In this document: positions 56,391 through 64,000 of the stretch, piece after piece
How the letters are laid out: every line of letters starts with the position of its first letter
Numbering within the stretch: position 1 is the first letter of the stretch
Source of the DNA: Nocardia sp. CDC159
GTDB lineage: Bacteria > Actinomycetota > Actinomycetes > Mycobacteriales > Mycobacteriaceae
DNA length: 64,000 nucleotides
NCBI RefSeq assembly: GCF_023740735.1
Contig: NZ_JAMRXH010000018.1
Span: forward strand, 90,485-154,484
Direction of reading: 5' to 3'
The notes under the pieces: model-generated
What the model was told of the DNA's origin: nothing
Databases searched by the model: none
What the model saw: the letters and a program-made list of their open reading frames with translations, nothing else
Position numbers and translations under genes: made by a program

Positions 56391-58028
56391 ATGGCGGAGC
56401 TGACGATCTCCCCCGATGAGATCCGTAGCGCTATCGAGAGCTACACCCAGAGCTACACCCCCGAGACCTCCATCGAGGAGGTCGGTACCGTCACCGACAC
56501 CGGCGATGGCATCGCCCACGTCAGTGGCCTGCCGTCGGCGATGACCAACGAGCTGCTCGAGTTCCCGGGCGGCGTGCTGGGCGTCGCGCTGAACCTCGAG
56601 GACACCTCGATCGGTGCGGTCATCCTGGGTGAGTTCGAGAACATCGAGGAGGGCCAGGAGGTCCGCCGCACCGGTGACGTGCTCTCGGTGCCGGTCGGCG
56701 ACAAGTTCCTCGGCCGCGTCATCGACCCGCTGGGCGCGCCCATCGACGGCCTGGGCGAGATCGAGTCCGAGGAGCGTCGCGTCCTCGAGCTGCAGGCCGC
56801 GACCGTGCTGCAGCGCCAGCCGGTCGGTGAGCCGATGGCCACCGGCATCACCGCCATCGACGCCCTGACCGCCATCGGCCGCGGTCAGCGCCAGCTGATC
56901 ATCGGCGACCGCAAGACCGGCAAGACCGCGGTCTGCATCGACGCCATCATCAACCAGAAGGCCAACTGGGAGACCGGCGATCCGAAGAAGCAGGTCCGCT
57001 GCATCTACGTCGCCATCGGCCAGAAGGGCTCGACCATCGCGGGTGTGAAGGCCGCGCTGGAGCAGCACGGTGCGATGGAGTACACCACCATCGTCGCGGC
57101 CCCGGCCTCGGACTCCGCGGGCTTCAAGTGGCTGGCCCCCTACACCGGTTCGGCCCTGGGCCAGCACTGGATGTACCAGGGCAAGCACGTTCTGATCGTG
57201 TTCGACGACCTGTCCAAGCAGGCCGAGGCCTACCGCGCGATCTCGCTGCTGCTGCGCCGTCCGCCGGGCCGTGAGGCGTACCCGGGCGACGTCTTCTATC
57301 TGCACTCCCGTCTGCTGGAGCGCTGCGCGAAGCTGTCCGACGATATGGGCGCGGGCTCGATGACCGGTCTGCCGATCATCGAGACCAAGGCCGGTGACAT
57401 CTCGGCGTTCATTCCGACCAACGTGATCTCCATCACCGACGGCCAGGTCTTCCTGGAGTCGGACCTGTTCAACAAGGGTGTGCGCCCGGCGATCAACGTC
57501 GGTACCTCCGTCTCCCGCGTCGGTGGCGCCGCCCAGACCAAGGGCATGAAGAAGGTGTCCGGCTCGCTGCGTCTGGAGCTGGCCCAGTTCCGTGAGCTGG
57601 AGGCGTTCTCCGCCTTCGCCTCCGACCTGGACGCCGCCTCGCTGGCGCAGCTCGAGCGCGGCGCCCGCTGGGTCGAGCTGCTCAAGCAGGACCAGTACTC
57701 CCCGGTCTCGGTCGAGGACCAGATCGTGTCGCTGTTCCTGGTCGACGCGGGCTACTACGACTCGGTGCCGGTCGGCGACATCCGCCGGTTCAACACCGAG
57801 CTGCTGGAGCACCTGCACCGCGGCGCGGCCGATGCCTTCAAGTCGATCGAGGGCGGCAAGGTGCTCGAGGGCGATGCCGCCGAGCAGATCAAGGCCGAGA
57901 CCGACAAGTTCAAGCACGGCTTCCTCGCCTCCGACGGCAGCCGCGTGGTGAACGAGCCCGAGGCCGGTCAGCTCGACCACGAAGAGGTCGAGTCGCTGTC
58001 GGTCACCCGCAAGCACGTCGAGAAGTAA
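56391..58028 (+). CDS. atpA: F1Fo ATP synthase subunit alpha
   Basis: 545 residues. The nucleotide site is GDRKTGKTAVCIDAIINQK, followed by KGSTIAGVKAALEQHGAMEYT, LLLRRPPGREAYPGDVFYLHSRLLERCAKL and the arginine finger region SVSRVGGAAQTKGMKK. The C-terminal extension of ~35 residues (GHFLASDGS to the end) is as in mycobacterial alpha, where it limits ATP hydrolysis. The non-catalytic partner of AtpD. Confidence 0.98.
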   Translation: MAELTISPDEIRSAIESYTQSYTPETSIEEVGTVTDTGDGIAHVSGLPSAMTNELLEFPGGVLGVALNLEDTSIGAVILGEFENIEEGQEVRRTGDVLSVPVGDKFLGRVIDPLGAPIDGLGEIESEERRVLELQAATVLQRQPVGEPMATGITAIDALTAIGRGQRQLIIGDRKTGKTAVCIDAIINQKANWETGDPKKQVRCIYVAIGQKGSTIAGVKAALEQHGAMEYTTIVAAPASDSAGFKWLAPYTGSALGQHWMYQGKHVLIVFDDLSKQAEAYRAISLLLRRPPGREAYPGDVFYLHSRLLERCAKLSDDMGAGSMTGLPIIETKAGDISAFIPTNVISITDGQVFLESDLFNKGVRPAINVGTSVSRVGGAAQTKGMKKVSGSLRLELAQFRELEAFSAFASDLDAASLAQLERGARWVELLKQDQYSPVSVEDQIVSLFLVDAGYYDSVPVGDIRRFNTELLEHLHRGAADAFKSIEGGKVLEGDAAEQIKAETDKFKHGFLASDGSRVVNEPEAGQLDHEEVESLSVTRKHVEK

Positions 58029-58081
58029 CGCGGGCGAACCGATGCGACAGACCATTCGAGCGAATGAAGGGAGCGTGACCA

Positions 58082-59050
58082 GTGCCTAGCTTGCGGGAAT
58101 TGCGCGGCCGCATTCGCAGCGTCAGTTCGATCAAGAAGATCACCAAGGCGCAGGAGCTGATCGCCACCTCGCGAATCAGCAAGGCGCAGGCCCGGGTCGC
58201 CGCCGCCAAGCCGTACGCGGAGGAGATCACGAAGGTGCTGAGCGAGCTCGCCAGCGCCTCGTCGAACCTGAACCACCCCCTGCTCACCGAGCGGGAGAAC
58301 GCGCGGCGGGCCGCGGTGCTGGTCATCACCAGTGACCGCGGTATGGCCGGTGGTTACAACTCCAATGCGCTCAAGCGCGCCGAGGAACTCTTCTCGACCC
58401 TGCGCTCCGAGGGCAAGGAGCCGGTGCTGTATGTGATGGGTGCCAAGGGCCTGGGCTACTACACGTTCCGCAACCGCGAGGTGGTCGGGTCGTGGACCGG
58501 GTTCTCCCAGCAGCCGCACTACACCGACGCGTCGGCGGCCTGCAACCACCTGGTCGAGGCGTTCATGGCGGGCTCCGACAACGAGGTGCCCGCGCCGAAC
58601 GGCGAGGGCACGATCGAGGGTGTCGACGAGATCCACATCGTCTACACGCGTTTCGTGTCGATGCTGTCGCAGGTTCCGGAGGTTCGTCGGCTGGCCCCGA
58701 TCCAGGTGAGCTTCGTCGAGGAGAACTACGACCTCGGCGAGGATTTCGTCACCGATTCGCCGACGGCGGACCTGCACCCGCTGTACGAGTTCGAGCCCGA
58801 CGCGGACACGCTGCTCGGCCGCCTGCTGCCGAAGTACATCAACACCCGGATCTACTCGTCGCTGCTCGAGGCCGCGGCGTCGGAGTCGGCCGCGCGCCGC
58901 ACCGCGATGAAGGCCGCCACCGACAATGCCACCGAGCTGGTCAACGGCCTGACCCGTCAGGCGAACTCGATTCGGCAGGCGAACATCACGCAGGAAATCA
59001 GTGAGATCGTCGGCGGCGCCAACGCGCTGGCAGCCAGTTCTAGCGACTAA
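58082..59050 (+). CDS. atpG: F1Fo ATP synthase subunit gamma
   Basis: 322 residues. The N-terminal helix SLRELRGRIRSVSSIKKITKAQELIATSRI and the C-terminal helix NSIRQANITQEISEIVGGANAL form the rotor coiled coil. The middle has VLVITSDRGMAGGYNSNALKR. An insertion (NGEGTIEGVDEIH) corresponds to the mycobacterial gamma loop. GTG start at 58082 after GGGAG. Confidence 0.97.
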   Translation: MPSLRELRGRIRSVSSIKKITKAQELIATSRISKAQARVAAAKPYAEEITKVLSELASASSNLNHPLLTERENARRAAVLVITSDRGMAGGYNSNALKRAEELFSTLRSEGKEPVLYVMGAKGLGYYTFRNREVVGSWTGFSQQPHYTDASAACNHLVEAFMAGSDNEVPAPNGEGTIEGVDEIHIVYTRFVSMLSQVPEVRRLAPIQVSFVEENYDLGEDFVTDSPTADLHPLYEFEPDADTLLGRLLPKYINTRIYSSLLEAAASESAARRTAMKAATDNATELVNGLTRQANSIRQANITQEISEIVGGANALAASSSD

Positions 59051-59071
59051 GCCCACCCAGGAAGAGAAACA

Positions 59072-60520
59072 ATGACCGCAGCAGCTACTGCAGAAAACAA
59101 GAGCCGGGCGGGCGCTGGCACAGGCCGCGTCGCCCGGGTCATCGGCCCCGTCGTGGACGTCGAGTTCCCCCGCGGCGCCATCCCCGAGCTGTACAACGCC
59201 CTGCACGCCGAGATCACCCTGCCCTCGGTGGCCAAGACCCTGACCCTCGAGGTCGCTCAGCACCTGGGCGACAACATCGTTCGCTGCATCTCGATGCAGC
59301 CGACCGACGGTCTGGTCCGCGGCGTGCCCGTCGAGGACACCGGCAAGCCGATCTCGGTGCCCGTCGGTGACGTCGTCAAGGGCCACGTCTTCAACGCCCT
59401 CGGCGACTGCCTCGACGCGCCGGGCACCGGCCGTGACGGCGAGCAGTGGGGCATCCACCGCGAGCCCCCGGCCTTCGATCAGCTCGAGGGCAAGACCGAG
59501 ATCCTGGAGACGGGCATCAAGGTCATCGACCTGCTCACCCCGTACGTGAAGGGTGGCAAGATCGGTCTGTTCGGTGGCGCCGGCGTCGGCAAGACCGTTC
59601 TGATCCAGGAGATGATCACCCGTATCGCGCGTGAGTTCTCCGGCACCTCGGTGTTCGCGGGCGTCGGTGAGCGCACCCGTGAGGGCACCGACCTGCACCT
59701 GGAAATGGAAGAGATGGGCGTGCTGCCGGACACCGCCCTCGTCTTCGGTCAGATGGACGAGCCGCCGGGGACGCGTATGCGCGTCGCCCTGTCGGCCCTG
59801 ACCATGGCCGAGTACTTCCGCGACGTGCAGGGCCAGGACGTTCTGCTGTTCATCGACAACATCTTCCGGTTCACCCAGGCCGGTTCCGAGGTCTCGACCC
59901 TGCTGGGCCGCATGCCCTCGGCCGTCGGTTACCAGCCGACCCTGGCCGACGAGATGGGTCAGCTGCAGGAGCGGATCACCTCGACCCGCGGCCGCTCGAT
60001 CACGTCCATGCAGGCCATCTACGTGCCCGCCGACGACTACACCGACCCGGCCCCGGCGACCACCTTCGCCCACCTGGACGCGACCACCGAGCTCTCGCGC
60101 CCGATTTCGCAGAAGGGCATCTACCCCGCTGTCGACCCGCTGACCTCGACCTCCCGCATTCTGGAGGCCTCGATCGTCGGCGATCGGCACTTCGCGGTGG
60201 CCAACGAGGTGAAGCGAATCCTGCAGAAGTACAAGGAGCTGCAGGACATCATCGCCATCCTCGGCATGGACGAGCTCTCCGAGGAGGACAAGGTCCTCGT
60301 CGGCCGCGCCCGTCGCCTGGAGAAGTTCCTCGGCCAGAACTTCATCGTGGCCGAGAAGTTCACCGGCCAGCCGGGTTCGGTCGTGCCGCTGGAGCAGACC
60401 ATCGACGACTTCGATCGGGTCTGCAAGGGCGAATTCGATCACTTCCCGGAGCAGGCGTTCAACTCCTGCGGTGGTCTCGACGACGTCGAGAAGGCCGCGA
60501 AGAAGATCGCCGGAAAGTAG
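59072..60520 (+). CDS. atpD: F1Fo ATP synthase subunit beta
   Basis: 482 residues, the catalytic subunit. P-loop GGAGVGKTVLIQEMI, the catalytic Glu in GVGERTREG, Walker B DVLLFIDNIFRFTQAGSEVS and the DELSEED sequence as MDELSEEDK. The N-terminal RVARVIGPVVDVEF is the beta-barrel. It makes ATP from ADP and phosphate. Confidence 0.98.
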   Translation: MTAAATAENKSRAGAGTGRVARVIGPVVDVEFPRGAIPELYNALHAEITLPSVAKTLTLEVAQHLGDNIVRCISMQPTDGLVRGVPVEDTGKPISVPVGDVVKGHVFNALGDCLDAPGTGRDGEQWGIHREPPAFDQLEGKTEILETGIKVIDLLTPYVKGGKIGLFGGAGVGKTVLIQEMITRIAREFSGTSVFAGVGERTREGTDLHLEMEEMGVLPDTALVFGQMDEPPGTRMRVALSALTMAEYFRDVQGQDVLLFIDNIFRFTQAGSEVSTLLGRMPSAVGYQPTLADEMGQLQERITSTRGRSITSMQAIYVPADDYTDPAPATTFAHLDATTELSRPISQKGIYPAVDPLTSTSRILEASIVGDRHFAVANEVKRILQKYKELQDIIAILGMDELSEEDKVLVGRARRLEKFLGQNFIVAEKFTGQPGSVVPLEQTIDDFDRVCKGEFDHFPEQAFNSCGGLDDVEKAAKKIAGK

Positions 60521-60526
60521 TCCACC

Positions 60527-60901
60527 ATGGCGGAAATGTCAGTGGACCTGGTTTCCATCGAGCGGCGGATGTGGTCGGGCGAGGCGAGCTTCGTCAGCGC
60601 CCAGACCACCGAGGGCCAGATCGGTATCCTGCCCGGCCACGAGCCCGTCCTCGGTCAGCTGGCCGAGGACAGCTCGGTCACCATCGTCTCGACCGACGGT
60701 GAGCGCATCGTGGCGGCCGTGCACGGCGGATTCTTCTCGGTCACCGCGAAGACCGTGCGAATCCTCGCCGAGTCGGCGGAGTTCGCCGCCGATGTGGATG
60801 TCGAATCCGCTCGGTCGGTGCTTGCCGATCCGAACGCCTCGGAGGACGCGCAGAATGCGGCGCGGGCCCGGGTGCGTGCGGTGGAGGCCGCGAACGCCTG
60901 A
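60527..60901 (+). CDS. atpC: F1Fo ATP synthase subunit epsilon
   Basis: 124 residues: a beta-sandwich (MSVDLVSIERRMWSGEASFV, EGQIGILPGHEPVLGQL, GGFFSV) and a short C-terminal helix pair (NASEDAQNAARARVRAVEAA). It couples gamma to the c-ring. It is the last gene of the operon, followed by a strong terminator. Confidence 0.96.
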   Translation: MAEMSVDLVSIERRMWSGEASFVSAQTTEGQIGILPGHEPVLGQLAEDSSVTIVSTDGERIVAAVHGGFFSVTAKTVRILAESAEFAADVDVESARSVLADPNASEDAQNAARARVRAVEAANA

Positions 60902-60930
60902 GTCGGCAGGGCCGACAATTCGATCGCCGT

Positions 60931-60976
60931 AGTCGTGGCGGTCCCGGAGGCACTCCGGGGCCGCCACGACTCGTTT
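60931..60976 (+). terminator. Terminator of the atp operon
   Basis: An 18-base stem with one G-T pair (60931-60948 with 60954-60971) and a 5-base loop, then CGTTT. It lies 30 bases after atpC. Confidence 0.85.
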
Positions 60977-61128
60977 AGGGGCGAGATATACACCCGGGGG
61001 CCGCGGCATGAGCTGAAACCCCTTGTCCGCCAGAAACTTTCGATGAGGGCATTCCCGTGGCCGCGGTGGGCGGATAGGCTCGATCGGGGTATGGGCGTAC
61101 CGGTCGTTTCCGCTGTAGGGGTGGTTTG

Positions 61129-61134
61129 TAGACT
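61129..61134 (+). promoter_or_regulatory. -10 candidate (TAGACT) before the DUF2550 gene
   Basis: TAGACT with a weak -35. It gives a leader of about 70 bases. The rest of the 60902-61212 gap, apart from the terminator, shows nothing I can name. Confidence 0.35.
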
Positions 61135-61212
61135 CGCCCCCACGGTGACCTTGTTCGGGATGGCACGGCACTCGCGACGGCACAGGGGCAAAAGCGAAGG
61201 GACGGACCTGGA

Positions 61213-61647
61213 TTGCGGACCGGGATGGTGCTTCTGATCATTCTGGTGCTGCTGCTCGTCGGTTTGGCGCTGGCCTCCATCTACCGGTTCGTGATGCTGC
61301 GGCGGGGTGGGACGGCGGCGATCCTGCGGGTACTACCCGCCAAGGGCGGGCAGGGCTGGCGGCACGGCTTGATCCGCTACGACGAGGACCGCATGGTCTT
61401 CTTCAAATTGACCAGCCTCAAGTTGGGCGCGGACTCCACGATTCACCGCAGGGGTATCGAGGTGGTGGACCGGCGCGGCCCGGTCGGGGACGAATACGAC
61501 ATCATGACCGACGAGATCATCGTGATCGCGGTCTCCGACGGCGACGGCAGCTACGAGCTGGCACTCGACCGCGGGGCGCTGGCGGCGTTCCTGTCCTGGG
61601 TGGAGTCGCGGCCGTCCGACCGCATCCGGCGCCGCCCGACCCTGTGA
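61213..61647 (+). CDS. DUF2550-family membrane-anchored protein
   Basis: 144 residues: one N-terminal helix (MVLLIILVLLLVGLALASIYRFV) and a cytoplasmic beta-rich domain (WRHGLIRYDEDRMVFFKL, IHRRGIEVVDRRGP, YELALDRGALAAFLSWVES), the DUF2550 pattern. The protein is conserved downstream of the atp operon in mycolic-acid bacteria and has no known function. The start is TTG 61213 or ATG 61225; AAGGGA lies about ten bases before the TTG. Confidence 0.85.
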   Translation: MRTGMVLLIILVLLLVGLALASIYRFVMLRRGGTAAILRVLPAKGGQGWRHGLIRYDEDRMVFFKLTSLKLGADSTIHRRGIEVVDRRGPVGDEYDIMTDEIIVIAVSDGDGSYELALDRGALAAFLSWVESRPSDRIRRRPTL

Positions 61648-61665
61648 GGCGGACATACTGTCTAC

Positions 61666-62271
61666 ATGAGTGTGCATCTGACGCGGATCTACACCCGAAC
61701 AGGGGATGACGGCACCACCGGACTGAGCGACTTCTCCCGGGTGTCGAAGACCGACCCGCGGCTGATCGCCTACGCCGACTGTGACGAAACCAATGCGGCC
61801 ATCGGAGTCGCGATCGCGATCGGACAGCCCGGGCCGGAGATTCTGCGGGTCCTGCGCGAGGTACAGAACGATCTGTTCGACGCCGGTGCCGACCTGTCCA
61901 CCCCGGTCGTGGCCGAGCCCAAGTACCCGCCGCTGCGCATCACCCAGACCTATATCGACCGACTCGAGGCGTGGTGCGACGAGTTCAATGCCGAACTGGC
62001 GCCGCTGAATTCGTTCATCCTGCCCGGCGGCACCCCGCTGGCGGCGCTGCTGCACACGGCGCGCACGGTGGCCCGACGCGCCGAGCGTTCGGCGTGGGCC
62101 GCGATCGAGGCGCACCCCGACGACACCAGTGCGCTTCCGGCGAAATATCTGAATCGGCTCTCGGATCTGCTGTTCATCCTCGGCCGCGTGGCGAACCCGG
62201 AGGGCGATGTGCTGTGGCGCCCGGGAGCCTCGGGGAGTGGAGACGCCGCGACCGACGGCCCCGACCATTAG
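61666..62271 (+). CDS. Cob(I)yrinic acid a,c-diamide adenosyltransferase (PduO type)
   Basis: 201 residues. The ATP-binding N-terminus is IYTRTGDDGTTGLSDFSRVSK. It is followed by DECD-like YADCDETNAAIG, QNDLFDAGADL, FILPGGTPLAALLHTARTVARRAER and the C-terminal YLNRLSDLLFILGRVAN, all PduO-type hallmarks (Arg and Asp/Asn contacts in RRAER and NRLSD). It makes adenosylcobalamin, the cofactor IcmF needs. CATACT lies six bases before the ATG, so the mRNA may be leaderless. Confidence 0.94.
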   Translation: MSVHLTRIYTRTGDDGTTGLSDFSRVSKTDPRLIAYADCDETNAAIGVAIAIGQPGPEILRVLREVQNDLFDAGADLSTPVVAEPKYPPLRITQTYIDRLEAWCDEFNAELAPLNSFILPGGTPLAALLHTARTVARRAERSAWAAIEAHPDDTSALPAKYLNRLSDLLFILGRVANPEGDVLWRPGASGSGDAATDGPDH

Positions 62272-62274
62272 GCT
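62269..62274 (+). promoter_or_regulatory. -10 element (TAGGCT) of murA
   Basis: TAGGCT includes the stop region of the previous gene and ends seven bases before GTG 62282. It fits a leaderless transcript. Confidence 0.45.
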
Positions 62275-62281
62275 GACCCCC

Positions 62282-63535
62282 GTGAGTGAACGGTTTCTGG
62301 TGACCGGTGGCAGTCGCCTTGCCGGCGAGGTCGCGGTCGGTGGCGCCAAGAACAGCGTCCTCAAACTGATGGCCGCCGCCCTCCTGGCCGAGGGCACGAC
62401 GACCATCAGCAACTGCCCCGACATCCTCGACGTGCCGCTGATGGCCGAGGTGCTGCGGGGTCTGGGCTGCGATGTGGTGGTGGACGGATCGGTGGTCACC
62501 ATCACCACGCCGCCGGAGCCGAAGTACCACGCGGACTTCCCGGCCGTCACCCAGTTCCGCGCCTCGGTCTGCGTGCTCGGGCCACTGATGGCGCGGTGCA
62601 AGCGGGCCGTGGTCGCGCTGCCCGGCGGCGATGCGATCGGTTCGCGTCCGCTGGATATGCATCAGGCCGGGCTGCGGCTGCTCGGCGCGACGAGCGAGAT
62701 CGAGCACGGCTGCCTGGTCGCCCGCGCCGACGAGCTGCAGGGTGCGCGCATCCGGCTGGACTTCCCGTCGGTCGGGGCGACCGAGAACATCCTGATGGCC
62801 GCGGTGCTGGCCGAGGGCGAGACGGTCATCGACAATGCCGCGCGGGAACCGGAGATCGTCGATCTGTGCACGATGCTCACGCGGATGGGTGCGCGCATCA
62901 ACGGTGCGGGGACCTCGGTGCTGACCATCGAGGGCGTGCAGAAGCTGGCGCCGACCACCCATCGTGTGATCGGCGACCGGATCGTCGCCGCCACCTGGGG
63001 CATCGCCGCGGCCATGACGCAGGGTGATGTCCGGGTGACCGGGGTCAATCCCAAGCATCTGTCGCTCGTGCTGGACAAGCTGCGCTCGGCCGGTGCGCGA
63101 ATCTCGTTCGAACCGGATGGTTTTCGGGTGGTGCAGGGGGAGCGGCCGCGCGCGGTGAACTTCTCGACCCTGCCGTTCCCGGGCTTCCCGACCGATCTAC
63201 AGCCGATGGCGATCGGGCTGGCGGCGATCGCCGACGGCACCTCGATGATTACCGAGAACATCTTCGAGGCCCGATTCCGGTTCGTGGAGGAGATGATCCG
63301 GCTGGGCGCCGACGCCCGGACCGACGGCCACCACGCGGTGGTGCGCGGAATCCCGCGGCTGTCGAGCGCACCGGTGTGGTCGTCCGACATTCGCGCCGGC
63401 GCGGGTCTGGTGCTCGCGGGTCTGGTGGCCGACGGCGTGACCGAGGTGCACGACGTGTTCCACATCGACAGGGGCTACCCACATTTCGTGGAGAACCTGC
63501 GGTCGCTGGGCGCCGAGGTCGAACGCGTGCGCTGA
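62282..63535 (+). CDS. murA: UDP-N-acetylglucosamine 1-carboxyvinyltransferase
   Basis: 417 residues, the EPSP-synthase fold: GGAKNSVLKLMAAALLAEG opens domain 1, then LPGGDAIGSRPLDMH, GATENILMAAVLAEG, and FPGFPTDLQPM near the end. It makes the first committed intermediate of peptidoglycan by adding enolpyruvate from PEP to UDP-GlcNAc. The catalytic loop has Asp (PGGD) where most bacteria have Cys. That is the mycobacterial form, which resists fosfomycin. It is located just before the rRNA operon. Confidence 0.97.
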   Translation: MSERFLVTGGSRLAGEVAVGGAKNSVLKLMAAALLAEGTTTISNCPDILDVPLMAEVLRGLGCDVVVDGSVVTITTPPEPKYHADFPAVTQFRASVCVLGPLMARCKRAVVALPGGDAIGSRPLDMHQAGLRLLGATSEIEHGCLVARADELQGARIRLDFPSVGATENILMAAVLAEGETVIDNAAREPEIVDLCTMLTRMGARINGAGTSVLTIEGVQKLAPTTHRVIGDRIVAATWGIAAAMTQGDVRVTGVNPKHLSLVLDKLRSAGARISFEPDGFRVVQGERPRAVNFSTLPFPGFPTDLQPMAIGLAAIADGTSMITENIFEARFRFVEEMIRLGADARTDGHHAVVRGIPRLSSAPVWSSDIRAGAGLVLAGLVADGVTEVHDVFHIDRGYPHFVENLRSLGAEVERVR

Positions 63536-63557
63536 AAACCCTTCGTGACCAGGCGAT

Positions 63558-63586
63558 TTGACATCGTATCGGGCGGCACGTAACTT
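63558..63586 (+). promoter_or_regulatory. rrn promoter P1
   Basis: TTGACA, 17 bases, TAACTT: a consensus -35 at ideal spacing, starting 22 bases after the murA stop. RNA would start near 63593, giving a ~375-base leader to 16S. Confidence 0.7.
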
Positions 63587-63695
63587 ATTCCAGGTCAGAG
63601 CGACACGGACACCGACCCGGAGCCGAAAGGACCGGGACACGAGGTTGGACGGAAGAGCGCCTGATGATCACACTGGCCCCGCCAAGATCACGGAT

Positions 63696-63725
63696 TTGGA
63701 TCCGCGTTCGAGGTTGAGCTAAGCT
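63696..63725 (+). promoter_or_regulatory. Possible second rrn promoter
   Basis: TTGGAT, 18 bases, TAAGCT. The -10 lies inside the palindrome CTAAGCTTAG (63719-63728). Weaker than P1. Confidence 0.35.
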
Positions 63726-63782
63726 TAGAAAGTTGCCTCACCGATCCAGCGGGCTCACCGCCCGGGGGATGGTTTGTGCGTG

Positions 63783-63795
63783 TGTTCTTTGAGAA
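63783..63795 (+). promoter_or_regulatory. rrn antitermination boxA
   Basis: TGTTCTTTGAGAA followed by CTCAATAG is the usual actinobacterial boxA region of rRNA leaders, which recruits Nus factors to prevent premature termination. Confidence 0.75.
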
Positions 63796-63968
63796 CTCAA
63801 TAGTGTGTCGATGAATGTCAGTGCCAATTAATTTTGGTTCCGGTGCTCATACCCCCGTGTGGGTGTCGGACATTTTTGTCAGCTAATTTCCGGCTGGCGT
63901 TTATAGTTAGGTTTTCGGACTCTGGTTCGAGATACTTCCGATTGGTCCTTCGGGGCTGGTTGAGAGTC

Positions 63969-64000
63969 TTCAACGGAGAGTTTGATCCTGGCTCAGGACG
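63969..64000 (+). rRNA. rrs: 16S ribosomal RNA, 5' end only
   Basis: GGAGAGTTTGATCCTGGCTC is the universal start of 16S rRNA. The gene runs off the right edge of the window. The exact mature 5' end is approximate. Confidence 0.95.

Noticed and set aside
57968..60442. Very long open frame (over 800 codons) on the minus strand across atpG and atpD
   Set aside because: It is antisense to clear ATP synthase genes. Long antisense frames are a by-product of high third-position GC.

Overview
The window is high-GC actinobacterial DNA, most likely Nocardia or a close relative in the Mycobacteriales. Third codon positions are strongly G/C, Tat and lipobox signals are common, and GTG starts are frequent. 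The stretch from argS to the first bases of a 16S rRNA gene (about 37.7-64.0 kb) has the gene order I know from Mycobacterium tuberculosis: argS-lysA-hom-thrC-thrB-rho-rpmE-prfA-prmC-sua5-wecA-atpI-atpBEFHAGDC-DUF2550-cobalamin adenosyltransferase-murA-rrs. The genus is an inference; no marker gene is complete enough to fix it.

Left part (0-13.2 kb). A rhodanese cut by the window edge is followed by two exported nuclease-like proteins, a small unknown, and a SNF2 helicase translationally coupled to a SWIM zinc-finger protein. A 17-bp tandem repeat and a long hairpin lie before a stand-alone metal-receptor gene. On the minus strand a fused isobutyryl-CoA mutase (icmF) lies upstream of a short-chain dehydrogenase and a Baeyer-Villiger-type monooxygenase.

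13.5-17.3 kb holds a tightly packed four-gene cell-envelope cassette of unknown function. It has two diverged copies of one exported domain (one membrane-anchored, one a lipoprotein), a four-helix membrane protein between them and a Pro/Ala-rich anchored protein. It is the best candidate here for an undescribed system. 17.4-22.8 kb is a coupled valine-degradation operon (mmsA, acyl-CoA dehydrogenase, 3-hydroxyisobutyryl-CoA hydrolase, mmsB, enoyl-CoA hydratase) behind a 12-bp palindromic operator candidate. IcmF next door acts on isobutyryl-CoA, an intermediate of the same pathway, and the PduO-type adenosyltransferase near the right end would make its cofactor.

22.8-37.6 kb is accessory: paired DUF3558 lipoproteins, an Hsp70/actin-fold protein, a MarR regulator, tRNA-Cys, a Tat-exported metallophosphoesterase, a three-gene ferric-iron ABC importer with an IdeR-like box, a methyltransferase, a divergent TetR/flavin-monooxygenase pair with two double operators, a serine hydrolase, an exported deaminase-like protein, tRNA-Arg and a DUF305/DUF3105 pair.

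37.7-64 kb is core: amino-acid biosynthesis, termination and translation factors, the complete F1Fo ATP synthase operon, murA and the rrn promoter region. A two-gene ABC exporter interrupts the conserved order between prmC and sua5. Many genes start 6-8 nt after a TANNNT hexamer, which suggests leaderless transcripts.
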